NCBI GenBank assembly: GCA_964019055.1
Contig: OZ025222.1
Coordinates: 1,285,501-1,349,500, forward strand
Source of the DNA: Anthopleura xanthogrammica
Lineage: Eukaryota > Cnidaria > Anthozoa > Actiniaria > Actiniidae
Length of the DNA stretch: 64,000 bases
Reading direction: 5' to 3'
The notes beneath the pieces were generated by a model. It saw nothing but the letters and a program-made list of their open reading frames with translations, ran no database searches and was not told the DNA's origin. The position numbers and the translations under genes are program-made. Numbering within the stretch: position 1 is the stretch's first letter; every line of letters begins with the position of its first letter. Shown here one piece after another: positions 1 through 12,970 of this stretch.

Positions 1-284
1 AATTTTGCCATTTCCATCATCTCAAAATGTTGGTGTTTCGGCTGTGTTACACTGACTGTCAGACATCCGTTTTGCCACCGACCAAAATGCAAATACACCT
101 GCCGGTGAACAGCTTGACTGAATTGAAAATTATATTTCGAAAGAGCCAGTAATTTGCATACAGTATAGTAAGGTCAACTGAACTGATAGCTTTGAAGACG
201 ATTTGGTTGGTTTGATAGAGTATAATAGTACTGAAGTATGAGGTATGTAGACATTGAACTATTTGAAAACGATATCATATCATA

Positions 285-359
285 CCCCTTAGTCTATACT
301 TCTTCAATCAGATAAAAATTAGTAATTTTTATCTGATCGAAGAAGTATAGACTAAGGGG
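285..359. repeat. near-perfect 75-base palindrome
   Basis: Two 37-base arms (285-321 and 323-359) are reverse complements with one mismatch, around a single central base. The arms begin CCCCTTAGTC and end GACTAAGGGG. It would extrude as a long hairpin. No gene is attached to it. Confidence 0.9.
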
Positions 360-778
360 TTTATGTCATTGAATAGACCGCATTGACTCTACATTTGATA
401 GTATACTTTATTTGGTGAAGATAAGTCTTTAGTGAGTGGCATTCCTAGTTCTTAAGACGAGGGCTTATAATTAGGGGAATAAGTTTTAACTGACTGAGGA
501 TTCCGGCTTCCTACAATCCACATAACACTTCGCTTAATGGAATACATCAAATTCGATTGATACAGAGGGATGGGAAAACGAAACATCTGGCGAAAAAATT
601 TCATGAGTAACGGAAGTAAACAGATCGGCGCCAAACCAAAACCACTCCGGTACCCTAACGATTTCGCAAGAAACAAATTCTTGGGTATGTATTTCACGCA
701 TTTTCAAGGCTTTCTCAGGTTCTCGAGTTCGATCCCTTGACTTGTATCGCATCTTATGTGTCCATAGCCGAGTTTGTT

Positions 779-905
779 ACTCTCCTTAATAATTATGCGT
801 TGATATGCGAGGGCTTTTCTCCGGGTTGTACAAACTTAACTGACCCACTCTAAATTCAAATTTGTGATTTGCCGTGCCCTGAATTTTGATCAACCCAGAC
901 CGTTG
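779..905 (+). repeat. SINE-like repeat, 3' part
   Basis: Shares the words TGCCCTGA and ATCA(A/G)CCCAG with copies near 24100-24130 and 31375-31515, following a TTTTCTCCGGGTT stretch like that in the SINE bodies at 8826 and 18011. Degenerate copy; ends are approximate. Confidence 0.45.
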
Positions 906-3168
906 TTTCAGGGTATCGATTATATTTGATGGTTTTTGGAGAAAAGGCATGATTTCTGCTGACTGATCAGCAGCCTATTCTACTGCCTCTCAGTCTCGTC
1001 CGCTACTCGGGTCGGCGTCGAACTTATTTTAATCGTAAGAGCTATAATAATCATCAAACATTATTTTTTCCGGTTAACATGACTGAAGAGTTGAGTTTCT
1101 CTTCCTACCAGTACGTAACGTCTGTCTCGTTCTGGTTCGCTTACCCGCTGCAGATTATAATATAATTATCATAAGCATGCGTCACCTCACGTTCATCTAG
1201 TTCCAGGCGTCGCTTTTCTAGTGGTTACTAAAATACTCCGAACCGGCGTGTTCGAGAATTTGAGAAACAAAATGCAAACCTCTCTCTATCTCCTCACGGA
1301 AACCGCGAAATATTTCAGGTTTGTTGTCAGTTTAAATCTAAGAAATAACAAAAGAATCTTAGTCTTTATACCGTAGCAACTCAGACTTGTATTTCGTAGT
1401 TACCATTGATCATTATATGAAGTCTTGCGTTATTGTTGGGATCGGGTTTACGATCACTCTCTTTACAATTCGTATACGAACTATAGCACATATAATGAAT
1501 CATCATCTTTCCATAAATAATTTTAATTATCAGGAAATTATGTACTAGAGATTTTGTCACCGAGTCAGTGTGCCAAAACGTTGGGATTAGAAGCCGGCTT
1601 AAGGTGAAAATGTCGGTTGAAAAATTTTACATCAGCAGGTAGTAGGTCTAGTAGGTTCGTCTTTCGCTTCACCCAGGAGTTTAATTTCCGGCCAGCATTA
1701 AAGGTTAGCCTTTCATTTGCCTCACGGCGAGGATTTGGTATATAAGAAAGCTCTCGAAGGATTTGATGTTTAGATGAACCCCGTTTATTTATTTTTTGTG
1801 ATGTGTGGATAAGAGTCTAGATAGGTCCTGGAATCTGCATGGTGATGCTCATAGGTATAGTAGGTTAGCTAGAGTTCAACATGTTTTTAATCTAGTATCA
1901 AACAAGGTTGATCTTTTTTATTGAGATAATGTCATGGAACAAGGTCACTTCCCTCAGACCGACCGTCTTCGAAGTTGCTTAACATTTCTTGAAGGGGCAA
2001 CAGATTTTTCCAGGAAATGTCTATTAAAAAATCGGCCAGTATTTGGGCTTCATGCAGTTTATTTGATCGCCACTTTTCTTTTTTCGTTTCTATTTTTAGG
2101 ATAATACTATACTAGTTAGTAAGACAAGAAACCAAATTTTTGACCAACAGACCTTGTATTTTCACTTCATTGAATCCGAAACGGAAACGCGAAATCACTC
2201 AATCGTTTTCAAATATTCATATCTTATCGTGGCAATATGTTTATGTTCTTAGCCGCTTGTGAATTATTCAATTCAATTCCAGTATTCCTTTTCCCATTTG
2301 CTGATAGGATATCTGCTTTTTGTTATCAAATGGAAGTCATGTCGTTCTTACTTATAAACGTAAACAATTCTTTATGATTACCTTCAGTTTAAATAGAACT
2401 CAGGAAAGATTTGCACGGCCTTGAAAGTTAGGTTGCACATAGCCGGGACATAGACGTCAAGTTGTGGGACATTTATTTGGTCACATCTTTTCGATTATTT
2501 ACAGTGAGGACACTCGAACCATGAACACTTTATATTTTTTATTTTATGAACTTTCTACTGCTTCAAACCTTCTGAAAATGAAGCACTGAACTCAAGTAAT
2601 CTTATTGTTTAAGATAACTCCATATTTCCAATCGATTCACACAAGGGATAAGGGAGAAAAAGGTATGAAAAAACCTCAAAGTGTTCACGGTTGGAGTGTC
2701 CTCACTGTAAACTCCAATAAGCAAATGTTTTTGTTCAAAACTATTACCGATCATAGAAATTATTGGCTCGATGAATGATTTATTTTGTGCTCAGTACTGA
2801 GATTTCATCACAACATGCTTAGTATTTTTTCACGACTTTTTCTCGGGCAACTCACTGCCTTAAACATGAAGCCTACTTCTAGGACAAAATTCATTATTTT
2901 TCGACAAAAATGGAAAAATCCTAGCTTACGTCTAATCTTTTTTTTCCTACTTATATTGACCAAAGCTGTCACTTTAGAGATAACAAAACCTGCATACAAA
3001 TTAGTTCGTACGGTGAGCCAAAACTTGTCACGCTAGAAAATAGTGACAAAATTACCATATAGTCCACCTAGGTCAACTGAGTGAAGGTTTTCTTGACCGT
3101 CGGTCTATTCCTCGTACGACAAGAGCGTCGTACCACTTTATACCTTGTCCAACCACAGATATCCAAAC

Positions 3169-3212
3169 ATGGGTTTATTTCCAAGTAGAAGCAAGGCGAA
3201 AGCACAAGTCAG
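3169..3212 (+). CDS. candidate alternative first coding exon of the three-domain arginine kinase
   Basis: ATG at 3169 opens MGLFPSRSKAKAQV and reaches a GTACAT donor at 3213, leaving two bases (AG). This is the same phase as the exon at 5482, so it can splice to the exon at 6915 in frame. Its first six residues equal those of the 5482 exon (MGLFPS), pointing to a duplicated first exon with its own promoter. Met-Gly followed by basic residues fits an N-myristoylation signal. It could instead be a decayed copy; transcript data are needed. Confidence 0.5.
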
Positions 3213-5481
3213 GTACATTTTTAATATCATGGGGTTTTTTTTGCGCTTAAATTTTTTATATTTTGTATGCAAAGTTTAGCTTGCTTGCCTTGTGTACATT
3301 AGGTGATAGTAGCTACAATTCAATATATTCACTTGGTTATGGTCAATCGGTTAATCCACCTGAAGTTGTAAACTAAAGGTACAAGTTCTACAATTGAGTC
3401 TTCGTAAAGTCTTTCATACTGGCCGGCACGGATTCACTAAACCGATAATTTTGCCGCTCGGCGTTTCACGTTACTAGAAGCGTCCCTTGCGATAGCGACT
3501 GCCCGGGTCAACCTGAATACCGATTGCGAAAATGGCTTGAATTGCCTCTTTATGGACAAAATATTGTCAGGAATATTTGACAAAGCCGGCCCCAAATGGA
3601 CATTTTGATATTCGAAATTTTTGGGCTCATAATTGGCAGACATTTTCATATAGGGTTTTGTGGTCTGGAAGTACAATCAAGCGTTTCACTCGTTTTTATT
3701 TGCCTCATGTTTTCTCGTAAACTAGCCAGAAGCTATTCTATCGTTACTATCGTAAAATTCAACCTTATCAACTCTGTCCATGTATGTAGTAGATGCATTA
3801 GATGAAATGAATGCCATGTTCATTCTATCAAGCTCTAAACTGAGATAATATCATCTTATACATATTTTAATGGCTCTAGCATGTGACATCAAATTTGAGT
3901 ACATTTTTGAAAGCTCTCCAGTAAAATGCTCTTCAAAGTACAAATTTCTTCTTCTTGTTTGCGTTTTAAAAATTGTATTTGTTTGCAACTCGCTCAGTTT
4001 CTGGGTTTATGGAGCTCTAATTTCTATTATATGGGTATTATAAATAAATAACTTGAATTGAGAGTCGTTTCATAGTGTATACTTTTAATATTCCTTCACT
4101 TAAATGCTATATACTTCTACTTGATGATAGCAACTGGAAGAATATTTCTGGATTAAATTCAAAAGTAGAAATAATAGACTGCCAAGTCCAGACCTATTCA
4201 CGTTGGCAAACAAATGCCCTAGGCGCTTGATGAAGAATCCACTATTGTTTTTGCCAGTTTAGTTTCATTTGGGACAACATTTTAAATCTTTGATCACGAT
4301 AGAAATTTCTAATAACGTTGACCGACTCAAATATTGTCTCCTCTCAAACGGTAGAATATAATTTCTCTCGTCGTACGACTGAGTATTTTCAAGGTTATAG
4401 TAACCTCTGCGAGTTATTCAATACTTTATTATGGTACAAGTTGTCATGACAACGGAAAACAAATCATCAGATTACGGGACTTTTCGGTTCGTTAAGTGTC
4501 TTTTTAACTCATCTGACTTAGGGGGTCAATTTAAGATTGCTTAATCGGTCCATGATATAGCTTCCTTCAAGCTCTAAAAGCATGTAAAGATTCTACTATC
4601 CCATATGGCCCAGTTTTTTTTCGTTATGTCACGAAATATTCACCATGTACCACACGAGAGCTTCAGATTGGACATCAAAAAAGGTTCTCAAGTTCCTGTT
4701 GTTAGCGGCAGGGTTTCGCTTAAAAAAATGCCTTATTGATCAAAGAGCTCCAGTTGGTTTTCTTGTTGGCAATTTACTATTCTCAGAGAAGATTTCTAAG
4801 TACTAGAGTTTTCCCTAAAAAAAATACAGACAACATTAAGTCTTCAGAGTCTCAGCAAATATTTGCATAAGAACTAAGTTAGCTAGTTGGGATAAGAGCC
4901 ATGACAAAATATCAATCGGAAAGAGCTCGAGATTCTGGCAGAGTATTGGCCTATGTTTTAAGCTGCTTTAATTGGTACTAGTACTCCTGAATCTTGCTAT
5001 TGGCTATCAAGATGATATGTGGGGAGTTCTTGAGAAATGCTGCTTAAAGCCCTCTTAATTATCAATACCTTGGCAAAGAAAAATTCTACATTTGCCACCT
5101 TTATGCCTACTGTACTTTAATTGCGTTCAACTTAGTGTAATTTTGCTATTGCGAATAATGACAGTGAAGATAAGTTTGAAAAAGTATTTTAGGATGCATC
5201 TTTTAATAAAATCACTGTTCATGTTACTTGTTACCTAATTTGTAGATATTTTTTATCAACATTTTTTTCACGATTCTTGCCATTGGTTGGCTTCAGCTTG
5301 TACCACGGATTTTTTTGTTAAGCCCCGTGTTGAATTTATGCTGGTTAACAATGCTATAAATCATGCAAATAATGTGCCCAGTCTTCCATGCAACGAGCGA
5401 GTAACCCTTTCATCATTTCTTCACGATCACGCTGTCGAGACTTGGTAGGTTTGCTTTCAGCTTCAGTATTTTTCCTGAACT
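3213..5481. other. region between the two candidate first exons
   Basis: AT-rich DNA with no supportable exon on either strand. It would be intron if transcription starts upstream of 3169 and promoter DNA if it starts near 5482. Confidence 0.5.
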
Positions 5482-8400
5482 ATGGGTCTTTTTCCAAGCA
5501 AAACTAAGAAAAGGTATGGTCGTTTATCGCTTATTTAACTAGATGTCTTATGGGCATCACAGAGTGCATCTGTAGATCGAGATAATATGACAATTTCAAT
5601 CATTTGCCACGCTCTACAATTTGTCCATGATTACGGAAGAACAAGCTTTCCCATTTTCAGTATACGAAATTCGTGGCGGAAATACATGCCATATCAGTCG
5701 AAAAAATAACAAACTGCATTTAAGAAAGCCATATAGCTTGCTCATTTTCATATTTGTATGGAAAAATATGACTATTTGTTTCTTTAATATGAAGTTTTGT
5801 TCGCAATGGCTTTTTAAATTTCAAACTTTTGGACTAAAATACCAAACTAGAAGTCTCCCTAATAGCAGATATGCTTCAGTTTAATATCCCAACTGCTTTT
5901 GAAGCTTTTTTAGCTCAGCTGAACTTGGCAAAAATTACACAATATTCTTGTGACAATTTTTCTTGTTGCTTAGTAACGAAATATTGATAGACAACATTTA
6001 AATTTGTCTTTAAGGTAGTGTTCCTTGACAAAGTGAGGATTAAGTGTTTGTTTAGGAGACTTATTAAAACGTCATTTCACTGGCACATATGCTAATTTTC
6101 TGATCAAATCGCATCTTCTAGGGCTCCTTTGGCATTTAATTTCGCAATTTATGTCATATCTGCTCTCAGTTCTGTATAGTTCAAACATTTATTCTGTTCG
6201 CTATTCTGATGTGACTTTTTTTTAACTGTTAAGCGAGCACTTCTGAAACTGTTTGCTTACCGACCATTGGTCGGAAATTAATTGTCAAAAACACAGGAAA
6301 GTACTCGGCATAATTTTTATAAAATTTGTAATTCCAATAAACTTATTAGCGAACAGACCGTACATGCTGCTTGCCTAATGGCTATCTATTTCAAATGGGA
6401 ACACCATGCACTTTCGTGACTTGGTGGTCTTTAGCATAGTGTGCAGTTGACGAGAAAACAAGTGTTTGTTTATGGACTTGATCAATAAACACTGATGTAC
6501 TAAACTCCAAGGTCGCTCGATATATTAATGTTACGGTATTTCGCCCAAACAAAAAACAACTGAATTGCTTTCTTAACAACGGAAGTTTCCTTGGTCTAAA
6601 TTTTGTTCTATACTACCCACCCCTCCCCCTCAACAACTGTTAGCATTTTTTAAAAGCAGCTCACGAAGAGGGTAGAGCTTGCTGGTACCCACTACCTAAA
6701 GCAACAACAAAAACGAAAAAAACAAAAACAACAATGGATGAAAGTCACACTTAGCTTTCAGTATCTTGCCCACAGAACGAATTAGATGGAAGATTTGAAT
6801 CAATGGGAATCTTCTCAGTAAACTCACTAGCAAAAAATATATATGTATAATACTGATAGGAGATGAAAGTCTAGAAATGTTAAGCCATATTGAATTGTCT
6901 TATTTTCATTACAGTGGAGGTGATTCCCCAATGACGAAAGAATGCAAACGGTAAGATTTGGATAGAGTTCAGAGGGTTAATCCAGGACGTATCGGGGGTT
7001 GCATGGCACATAGTAGTCTTGAAATAACTTAGCAAATTCCGGTGGTACTGATTACGTATCTAAATTTAGAGAGATACATCTTTAAATAGGGAAAATGCAA
7101 CCCCTCAACCCATCCCATTCCTTCCTTTTACCAATCCTTCTCCTTGTCCTACCCCCTCGTTTCCCGAGAATGATCGTTGTTACTGACTTTACTGACGTCC
7201 ATATTAATTTGTTTATCTTTGAAGACTGAGAGGCGAGAACAAGTTTCCCGAACCACTCCTAAGCGACAAGGCCAATCCCAAGAGTCTCGTGCGTAAATAC
7301 CTCACTCGAGAGCTGTTCGAGTCACTGAAGGACCAGAAAACATCTCGAGGGGTCACGATATGGGACTGCATCAACTCTGGGGTCGAAAACCTGGACTCTG
7401 GCACTGGGGTTTATGCCGGGGACGAAGAAAGCTACAAAACTTTCGCAGGACTTTTTGATCAAATCATCGAGGATTACCATACCCCATACAAGCTTGCAGA
7501 TGGCCATGTTTCTGATATGAATCCCGAGAAAATCGATGCACCGAATTTGGATCCTGAGAACAAGTTTATACGATCTACGCGTATTCGTGTGGCGAGGAAT
7601 CTGAAGGGATATGGCCTGACATCTACTCTTGGAAAAGAAGAACGAAAAGAATTGGAGAAAAAGGTGAATAAATTATTATAATTATAACACAGCAAGCGAT
7701 CTGGATGAACTGTATAACGACATAGACCTTTTTGAGATATAACGAAGATTACTACTTAGACCCTTTCTGAATTATAGTGAAGATGATGCATTGTTGATGT
7801 GTCGTATGCCTTAAGCCTGGTTCACACTAGCGACGCAAGCATAAGCATAACGACATACGCAAGCGCAGATAGTCTTTCATGGTTAGGTATCCCCTTCATA
7901 TTTTAGTTGACAGAACAAAATATTCAGTTATTCTTAACTTACTCTCTACGTTTGCGTGTTTCGTTATGCTTATGCTAGCGTCGCTAGTGTGGTTGTCTTC
8001 CGCGATGAATCAAGTAAATTTTTTCAAACTTCAATATCTTCACTTACTTTCTGTTTCTCAAGGTTGTAGACGTTCTGAACTCCTTGACTGGTGACTTGGC
8101 TGGGACCTATTACCCACTGTCTGGCATGGATGAGAAGACCAGGAAACAACTCGTAGACGACCATTTCTTGTTCAAGAAAGGTGATCGCTTCTTGGAAGCT
8201 GCTGGCATTAACAAGGAGTGGCCTGAAGGACGAGGAATCTACCACAACAATGACAAGACTTTCCTTGTATGGGTTAATGAAGAAGATCAGCTGCGTATCA
8301 TCAGCATGGAGAAAGGAAGCGATATTGGGTCAGTGTTCAGCAGACTTTGCCGTGCTGTCAACGAACTAGACAAACAATTGGGTTTCCAGCACACCGATGC

Positions 8401-11400
8401 TCATGGGTATCTTTCATCTTGTCCTACCAACCTTGGAACTGGAATGAGAGCAAGTGTTCATATCAAGATTCCTAAAGCCAGTGCCCACCCTGACTTCGAG
8501 AAGATCTGTAACGAATATCACATCCAAGCACGTGGTATCCATGGTGAACACTCGGTGTCTACTGGGGAAGATGCTGGTGTATTTGACATCAGTAACCGTC
8601 GACGTCTTGGTCTGTCTGAAGTACAGTGTGTACAAGACATGTACAATGGAGTCAAGAAACTGTTGGAGATCGAAAACGCAGGAAAACAGTAAGTAGCACA
8701 ACTACTGAAAAGAATTGTTTTAGGGCCCTTCTTGGTTGCTTCTACTGGTAAGGCCAACTATCTTGATTTTGGCTTCCCAATAAGAAAGAAGCGCAACTTA
8801 AGACAACCTAGTACCTGGATCAGATAGTGTGCGCCACCTCTCACCAATGTGACCCGGGTACAATTCGGTGTCGTATGAGAGTGAAGTTGCTTTTCGGTTC
8901 TCTTCTGCGCTTCGAGGGTTTTTCTTCGGGTTCTCCGGTATTCCTCCGTCAAAAAAAAGTGAACCGATGACGATCTGGCGTATCTCGGAAGACTGAACAA
9001 TCACTCCCTGTATGTTCGACGTTGAGTAAATTACTTTTTTTACATTTTGAACATTCTCTATCAAAAGTGACAAAAGCTTGCAAGATTTTCAAAGCTAAAA
9101 TTGACTTGAGCATTCTCTTGTTTTATCAGATCCTAACTATGTTCTTTCATAGATTCGATTCCGACAAGTTTCCCGAAGTTCTCAAGAGTCCAGAAGTAAA
9201 GTCTCTCTTGAAAAAGCATCTCAGTGAAGAGATGTTCAATGAGCTGAAAGACAAAAAGACTTCCAATGGAGTAACTCTCTTCCAGTGCATCAATTCTGGC
9301 CTTCAAAATTTGGACTCGTCCACAGGCGTTTACGCAGGAGACGAGGAGAGTTACACTCTCTTTGCTCCGATGTTCGACAAGATCATCGAGGATTACCACT
9401 CTCCGTACAAACTATCCGACAAACATACCTCTGATATGAATCCAGACAAGGTGGACGCGCCCGATCTGGATGCTGATGGTCTTTTCATAAGATCAACTAG
9501 AATACGTGTTGCTCGTAACCTTAAAGGATATGCACTGACGCCGGCGTTATCAAAAGAAGCTCGAGTGGAGGTCGAGAAAAAGGTGCAGTTCCAGATAATT
9601 TTCTTTATTTACGCCTGCCAATGCTCTTGAATTTCTTTGCTCAAGATAAAAGTACCTACAAAATTCGAATATGCGTAGAGGTTATTTACTGGCCAGTAGA
9701 TCCGAATAGGGAAAAACTTTACCCGAAGTCTTGAATTTACGGAACGAGGCTGTAAGGCCGAGGTCCGTTTTCAAGGGCAAGGAAACAGTTTTTCCCTATC
9801 CGGACCGACAATGGGACGGTCAATAACGTATTTTGAAATATTAAGATAAAATATTTATCTTATGTTGTTATTCCATTTCATCTTATCGAATCCATATCTA
9901 TTCTCATTCTATGTGCCACCTCTTCCCATCATGACCCATCCCATCTCCTAGCTCCTGATTTTTTCTTGACGGTGAAAAAATATCTAAAAAAAATATCGAT
10001 GGCTGGTTAATCCTGAGAGTGGATGACATGCTGCGAAATGCGTATGGAAGTCGCAATTTTTTGACTGATATATATTTTGCTGTGCACTCAACCTTTGATA
10101 ATTTAAAAACGTCACCTCTTGCACCTCTGTTGCAACGTCTTCACTGACAACTTACACACTAATACAATACTGAAGCCTTGACTTTATGTATTCATAGGTT
10201 ACTGGTGTACTAAACAGCTTGACTGGTGATCTGTCTGGGACATACTACCCACTACAAGGAATGAGTGAAAGTGTTCGACAACAACTCGTCGAAGATCATT
10301 TTCTTTTTAAGAAAGGTAAGGCAAAGATAATGAATCTGTTCGGCACCCATTTTGATACCATGTAAAAGCCACTTAAATTATAACCCTCTGACTGGCCTAA
10401 TTTCGGCTTTCGTCAATAAAAATATGCACTAGCAAAGACCATTGAGAAAGTGATTCAGATCCTTGGATCTCAAAACAAAGTTCCGATGTGCCTCATGGCT
10501 CAGAAAAAGTTTTTTGCTGTTGATGTAACTAGATCTTGGGTAAATTACATCTCAAAGAATGTCACAAAAAAACAATTCCTCTGATTCTATTTTTCTTATT
10601 TTTTCACTTAAAGGTGATAGATTTTTAGAAGCTGCTGGAGTCAACAAGGAGTGGCCTGAAGGAAGAGGGATCTTCCACAATAAGGACAAAACCTTCCTTG
10701 TCTGGATAAACGAAGAAGATCAGCTGCGTATCATCAGCATGGAGAAAGGAAGCGATATTGGGTCAGTGTTCAGCAGACTTTGCAGTGCTGTCAACGAGCT
10801 AGACAAACAGCTGGGCTTCCAGCACACTGATGCTCATGGTTATCTTTCATCTTGTCCCACCAACCTTGGAACTGGAATGAGAGCAAGTGTTCACGTCAAG
10901 ATACCAAACGCCAGTGCCCACCCTGATTTCCAGAAGATCTGTGACGAATATCACATCCAAGCACGTGGTATCCATGGTGAACACTCGGTGTCTACTGGAG
11001 AAGATGCTGGTGTATTTGACATCAGTAACCGTCGACGTCTTGGTCTGTCTGAAGTACAGTGTGTACAAGACATGTACAATGGAGTCAAGAAACTGTTGGA
11101 GATTGAGCAAGCAGCAATACAGTAAGCAAGACAGTAAACTTGGTCGTAACGTTCTCTCATTTTAAGCCACGTGTCATCCGTCGAGTAGAATTAGGGTTTT
11201 GTGTTCGAGACATATTATGATATCATTACGTTTTAGCAGGCGTTGTCATTAAACAAAAACTACTCAACCTAGATGGTGACACGTGGTCTGAAATGGGAAA
11301 ACATGGGATTATTACTTGGAATGGGATTATATCTGATTCACGGCGAACGGGGAATAGAATTGCAGCTTACATGGGATTTCTCTAAGATGCATCACATTGA

Positions 11401-12557
11401 GTGAAAATTGTCAAATCTTTATGCAAGAATTTGTATGAGATTGGCACCTTCTTAGTTCTACTGTAACTCTTCGTCCAATTATTGACAAAAGTGTTTTACT
11501 CCCTAGGGAAAAGCGATCCAAATTTCCTGAAGGCCTCAAAGATTCATCAGTAAAGTCTCTCCTAAAGAAATATTTAACAGAAGCAATGTTCACGTCTTTG
11601 AAAGACAAGAAAACCTCACGCGGGTCAACTCTGTACGACTGCATCAACTCGGGGGTCGAGAATCCGGATTCAAGTTGTGGTGTCTACGCATGCGACGAAG
11701 AAAGTTATGAAATGTTCAGTGATCTCTTCAATGCTGTCATCGAGGACTACCACTCGCCCTACAAACTTGCAGACAAGCACGTCTCAGATATGAGTCCAGA
11801 AAAAGTTGACGCTCCTAATTTGGACTCGGAAGGAAAGTTCATCCGATCAACTCGTATTCGAGTGGCAAGAAATGTGAAAGGATATGCCCTCGCACCTGGG
11901 CTAACGAGGAAGGAGAGAGCTGAACTTGAAGAGAAGGTCGTTGGAGTACTGACATCTTTGACTGGTGACTTGGCGGGCAAATATTACCCACTGTCTGGCA
12001 TGGATGAGAAGACTAGGCAACAGCTAGTAGACGACCATTTCTTGTTCAAGAAAGGTGATCGCTTCTTGGAAGCTGCTGGAATCAATAAACAATGGCCTGA
12101 AGGAAGAGGGATCTTCCACAACAATGACAAAACCTTCCTTGTCTGGATAAACGAAGAAGATCAGCTGCGTATCATCAGCATGGAGAAAGGAAGCGATATT
12201 GGGTCAGTGTTCAGCAGACTTTGCCGTGCTGTCAACGAGATCGATAAACAACTTGGCTTCCAACACATTGACTCTCATGGCTATCTGTCGTCCTGTCCCA
12301 CCAACCTTGGAACTGGAATGAGAGCAAGTGTTCACATCAAGATCCCTAAAGCCAGTGCCCACCCTGATTTCCAGAAGATCTGTGACGAATATCACATCCA
12401 AGCACGTGGTATCCATGGTGAACACTCGGTGTCTACTGGAGAAGATGCTGGTGTATTTGACATCAGTAACCGTCGACGTCTTGGTTTGTCTGAAGTACAG
12501 TGTGTACAAGACATGTACAATGGAGTCAAGAAACTGTTGGAGATTGAACAGGCTTAG
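5482..12557 (+). CDS. three-domain arginine kinase, probably N-myristoylated
   Basis: Phosphagen kinase: moves phosphate between ATP and arginine. Exons: 5482-5513, 6915-6950, 7225-7663, 8063-8688, 9153-9582, 10198-10315, 10614-11121, 11507-12557; 1,079 residues, phases consistent. Three full kinase domains lie at residues about 24-378, 379-730 and 730-1079. Each keeps the ATP-binding [12 protein letters not shown], catalytic-cysteine CPTNLGT, ARG and GEH motifs. [15 protein letters not shown] and GEH with [10 protein letters not shown] favour arginine over creatine kinase. The first exon encodes [10 protein letters not shown], a myristoylation-type start, as in the three-domain flagellar creatine kinases of sea urchin and other animals. 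Domain 3 has lost the internal introns and carries changes in the specificity loop (YACDE instead of YAGDE). Substrate is inferred; taurocyamine-type specificity is not excluded. Confidence 0.88.
7814..7995. mobile_element. MITE-like foldback element in kinase intron
   Basis: Terminal inverted repeats of about 38 bases (left end GCCTGGTTCACACTAGCGAC, right end GTCGCTAGTGTGGTTG) enclose about 100 bases without coding capacity. It lies in the intron between exons 7225-7663 and 8063-8688. Confidence 0.8.
8826..8975 (+). repeat. tRNA-derived SINE copy
   Basis: Contains CTCACCAATGTGACC followed by a degenerate B-box and a body with GGTTCTC and TTTTTCTTCGGGTTCTC. The same order is found at 18011-18180 and, inverted, near 57690-57840. 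Intronic and degenerate. Confidence 0.7.
9678..9832. mobile_element. foldback (MITE-like) element
   Basis: Inverted arms: GTTATTTACTGGCC and CCGAATAGGGAAAAACT on the left are matched by AGTTTTTCCCTATCCGG and GGTCAATAAC on the right. No coding capacity; intronic. Confidence 0.75.
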
Positions 12558-12964
12558 TAAAATCAAGAGAGAAAACAATTTTGATCTCTTTAAGCTAGCT
12601 TATAGGAATTGGAAAGATAAACTAAATCCTAACGGAATGGTTTTTCGATTAAGGTAATAGAGTTTGTGCTTCCTAGTCAATGAAGCTTCATTTTATATTT
12701 TTGCAAATGGAATTCCAAAGCATTTTTCCAGGGAACGTTTTTCCAAGGGAATTTGTAAAAAATTTAGAATGAATTCTCTGAAGTTTAAATTTAAAATGGT
12801 ATATTATAGAAGCATCTATGAATGAATTGTGCAGCTGCAAGAGAATTGTTTAAGTAGATCAAGCTAAGCCAAGTTATGTAATATCTCTTAGAGGCATTGC
12901 TGAATGAAATATGAATTTTCGACGATTAGTACAAGTGGTATACTGCCTGGTGTGAAAATGTGTG

Positions 12965-12970
12965 AATAAA
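12965..12970 (+). promoter_or_regulatory. candidate polyadenylation signal
   Basis: AATAAA about 410 bases after the kinase stop codon, the first clear match on this strand. Use is inferred. Confidence 0.4.

Larger units (their letters stand above)
1..3168. other. gene-free flank
   Basis: No coding exon could be supported on either strand; open frames are short and lack splice or family support. The stretch holds a 75-base palindrome (285-359) and a degenerate copy of the 3' part of a dispersed SINE-like repeat (about 779-905). The rest is AT-rich unique-looking DNA that may include the promoter of the kinase gene downstream. Confidence 0.5.

Noticed and set aside
3437..3676. 79-residue minus-strand open frame
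   Set aside because: No recognisable domain or splice context; length expected by chance.
7225..12557. Creatine kinase identity for the three-domain gene
   Set aside because: The architecture recalls flagellar creatine kinase, but [23 protein letters not shown] and [10 protein letters not shown] are arginine kinase-type.
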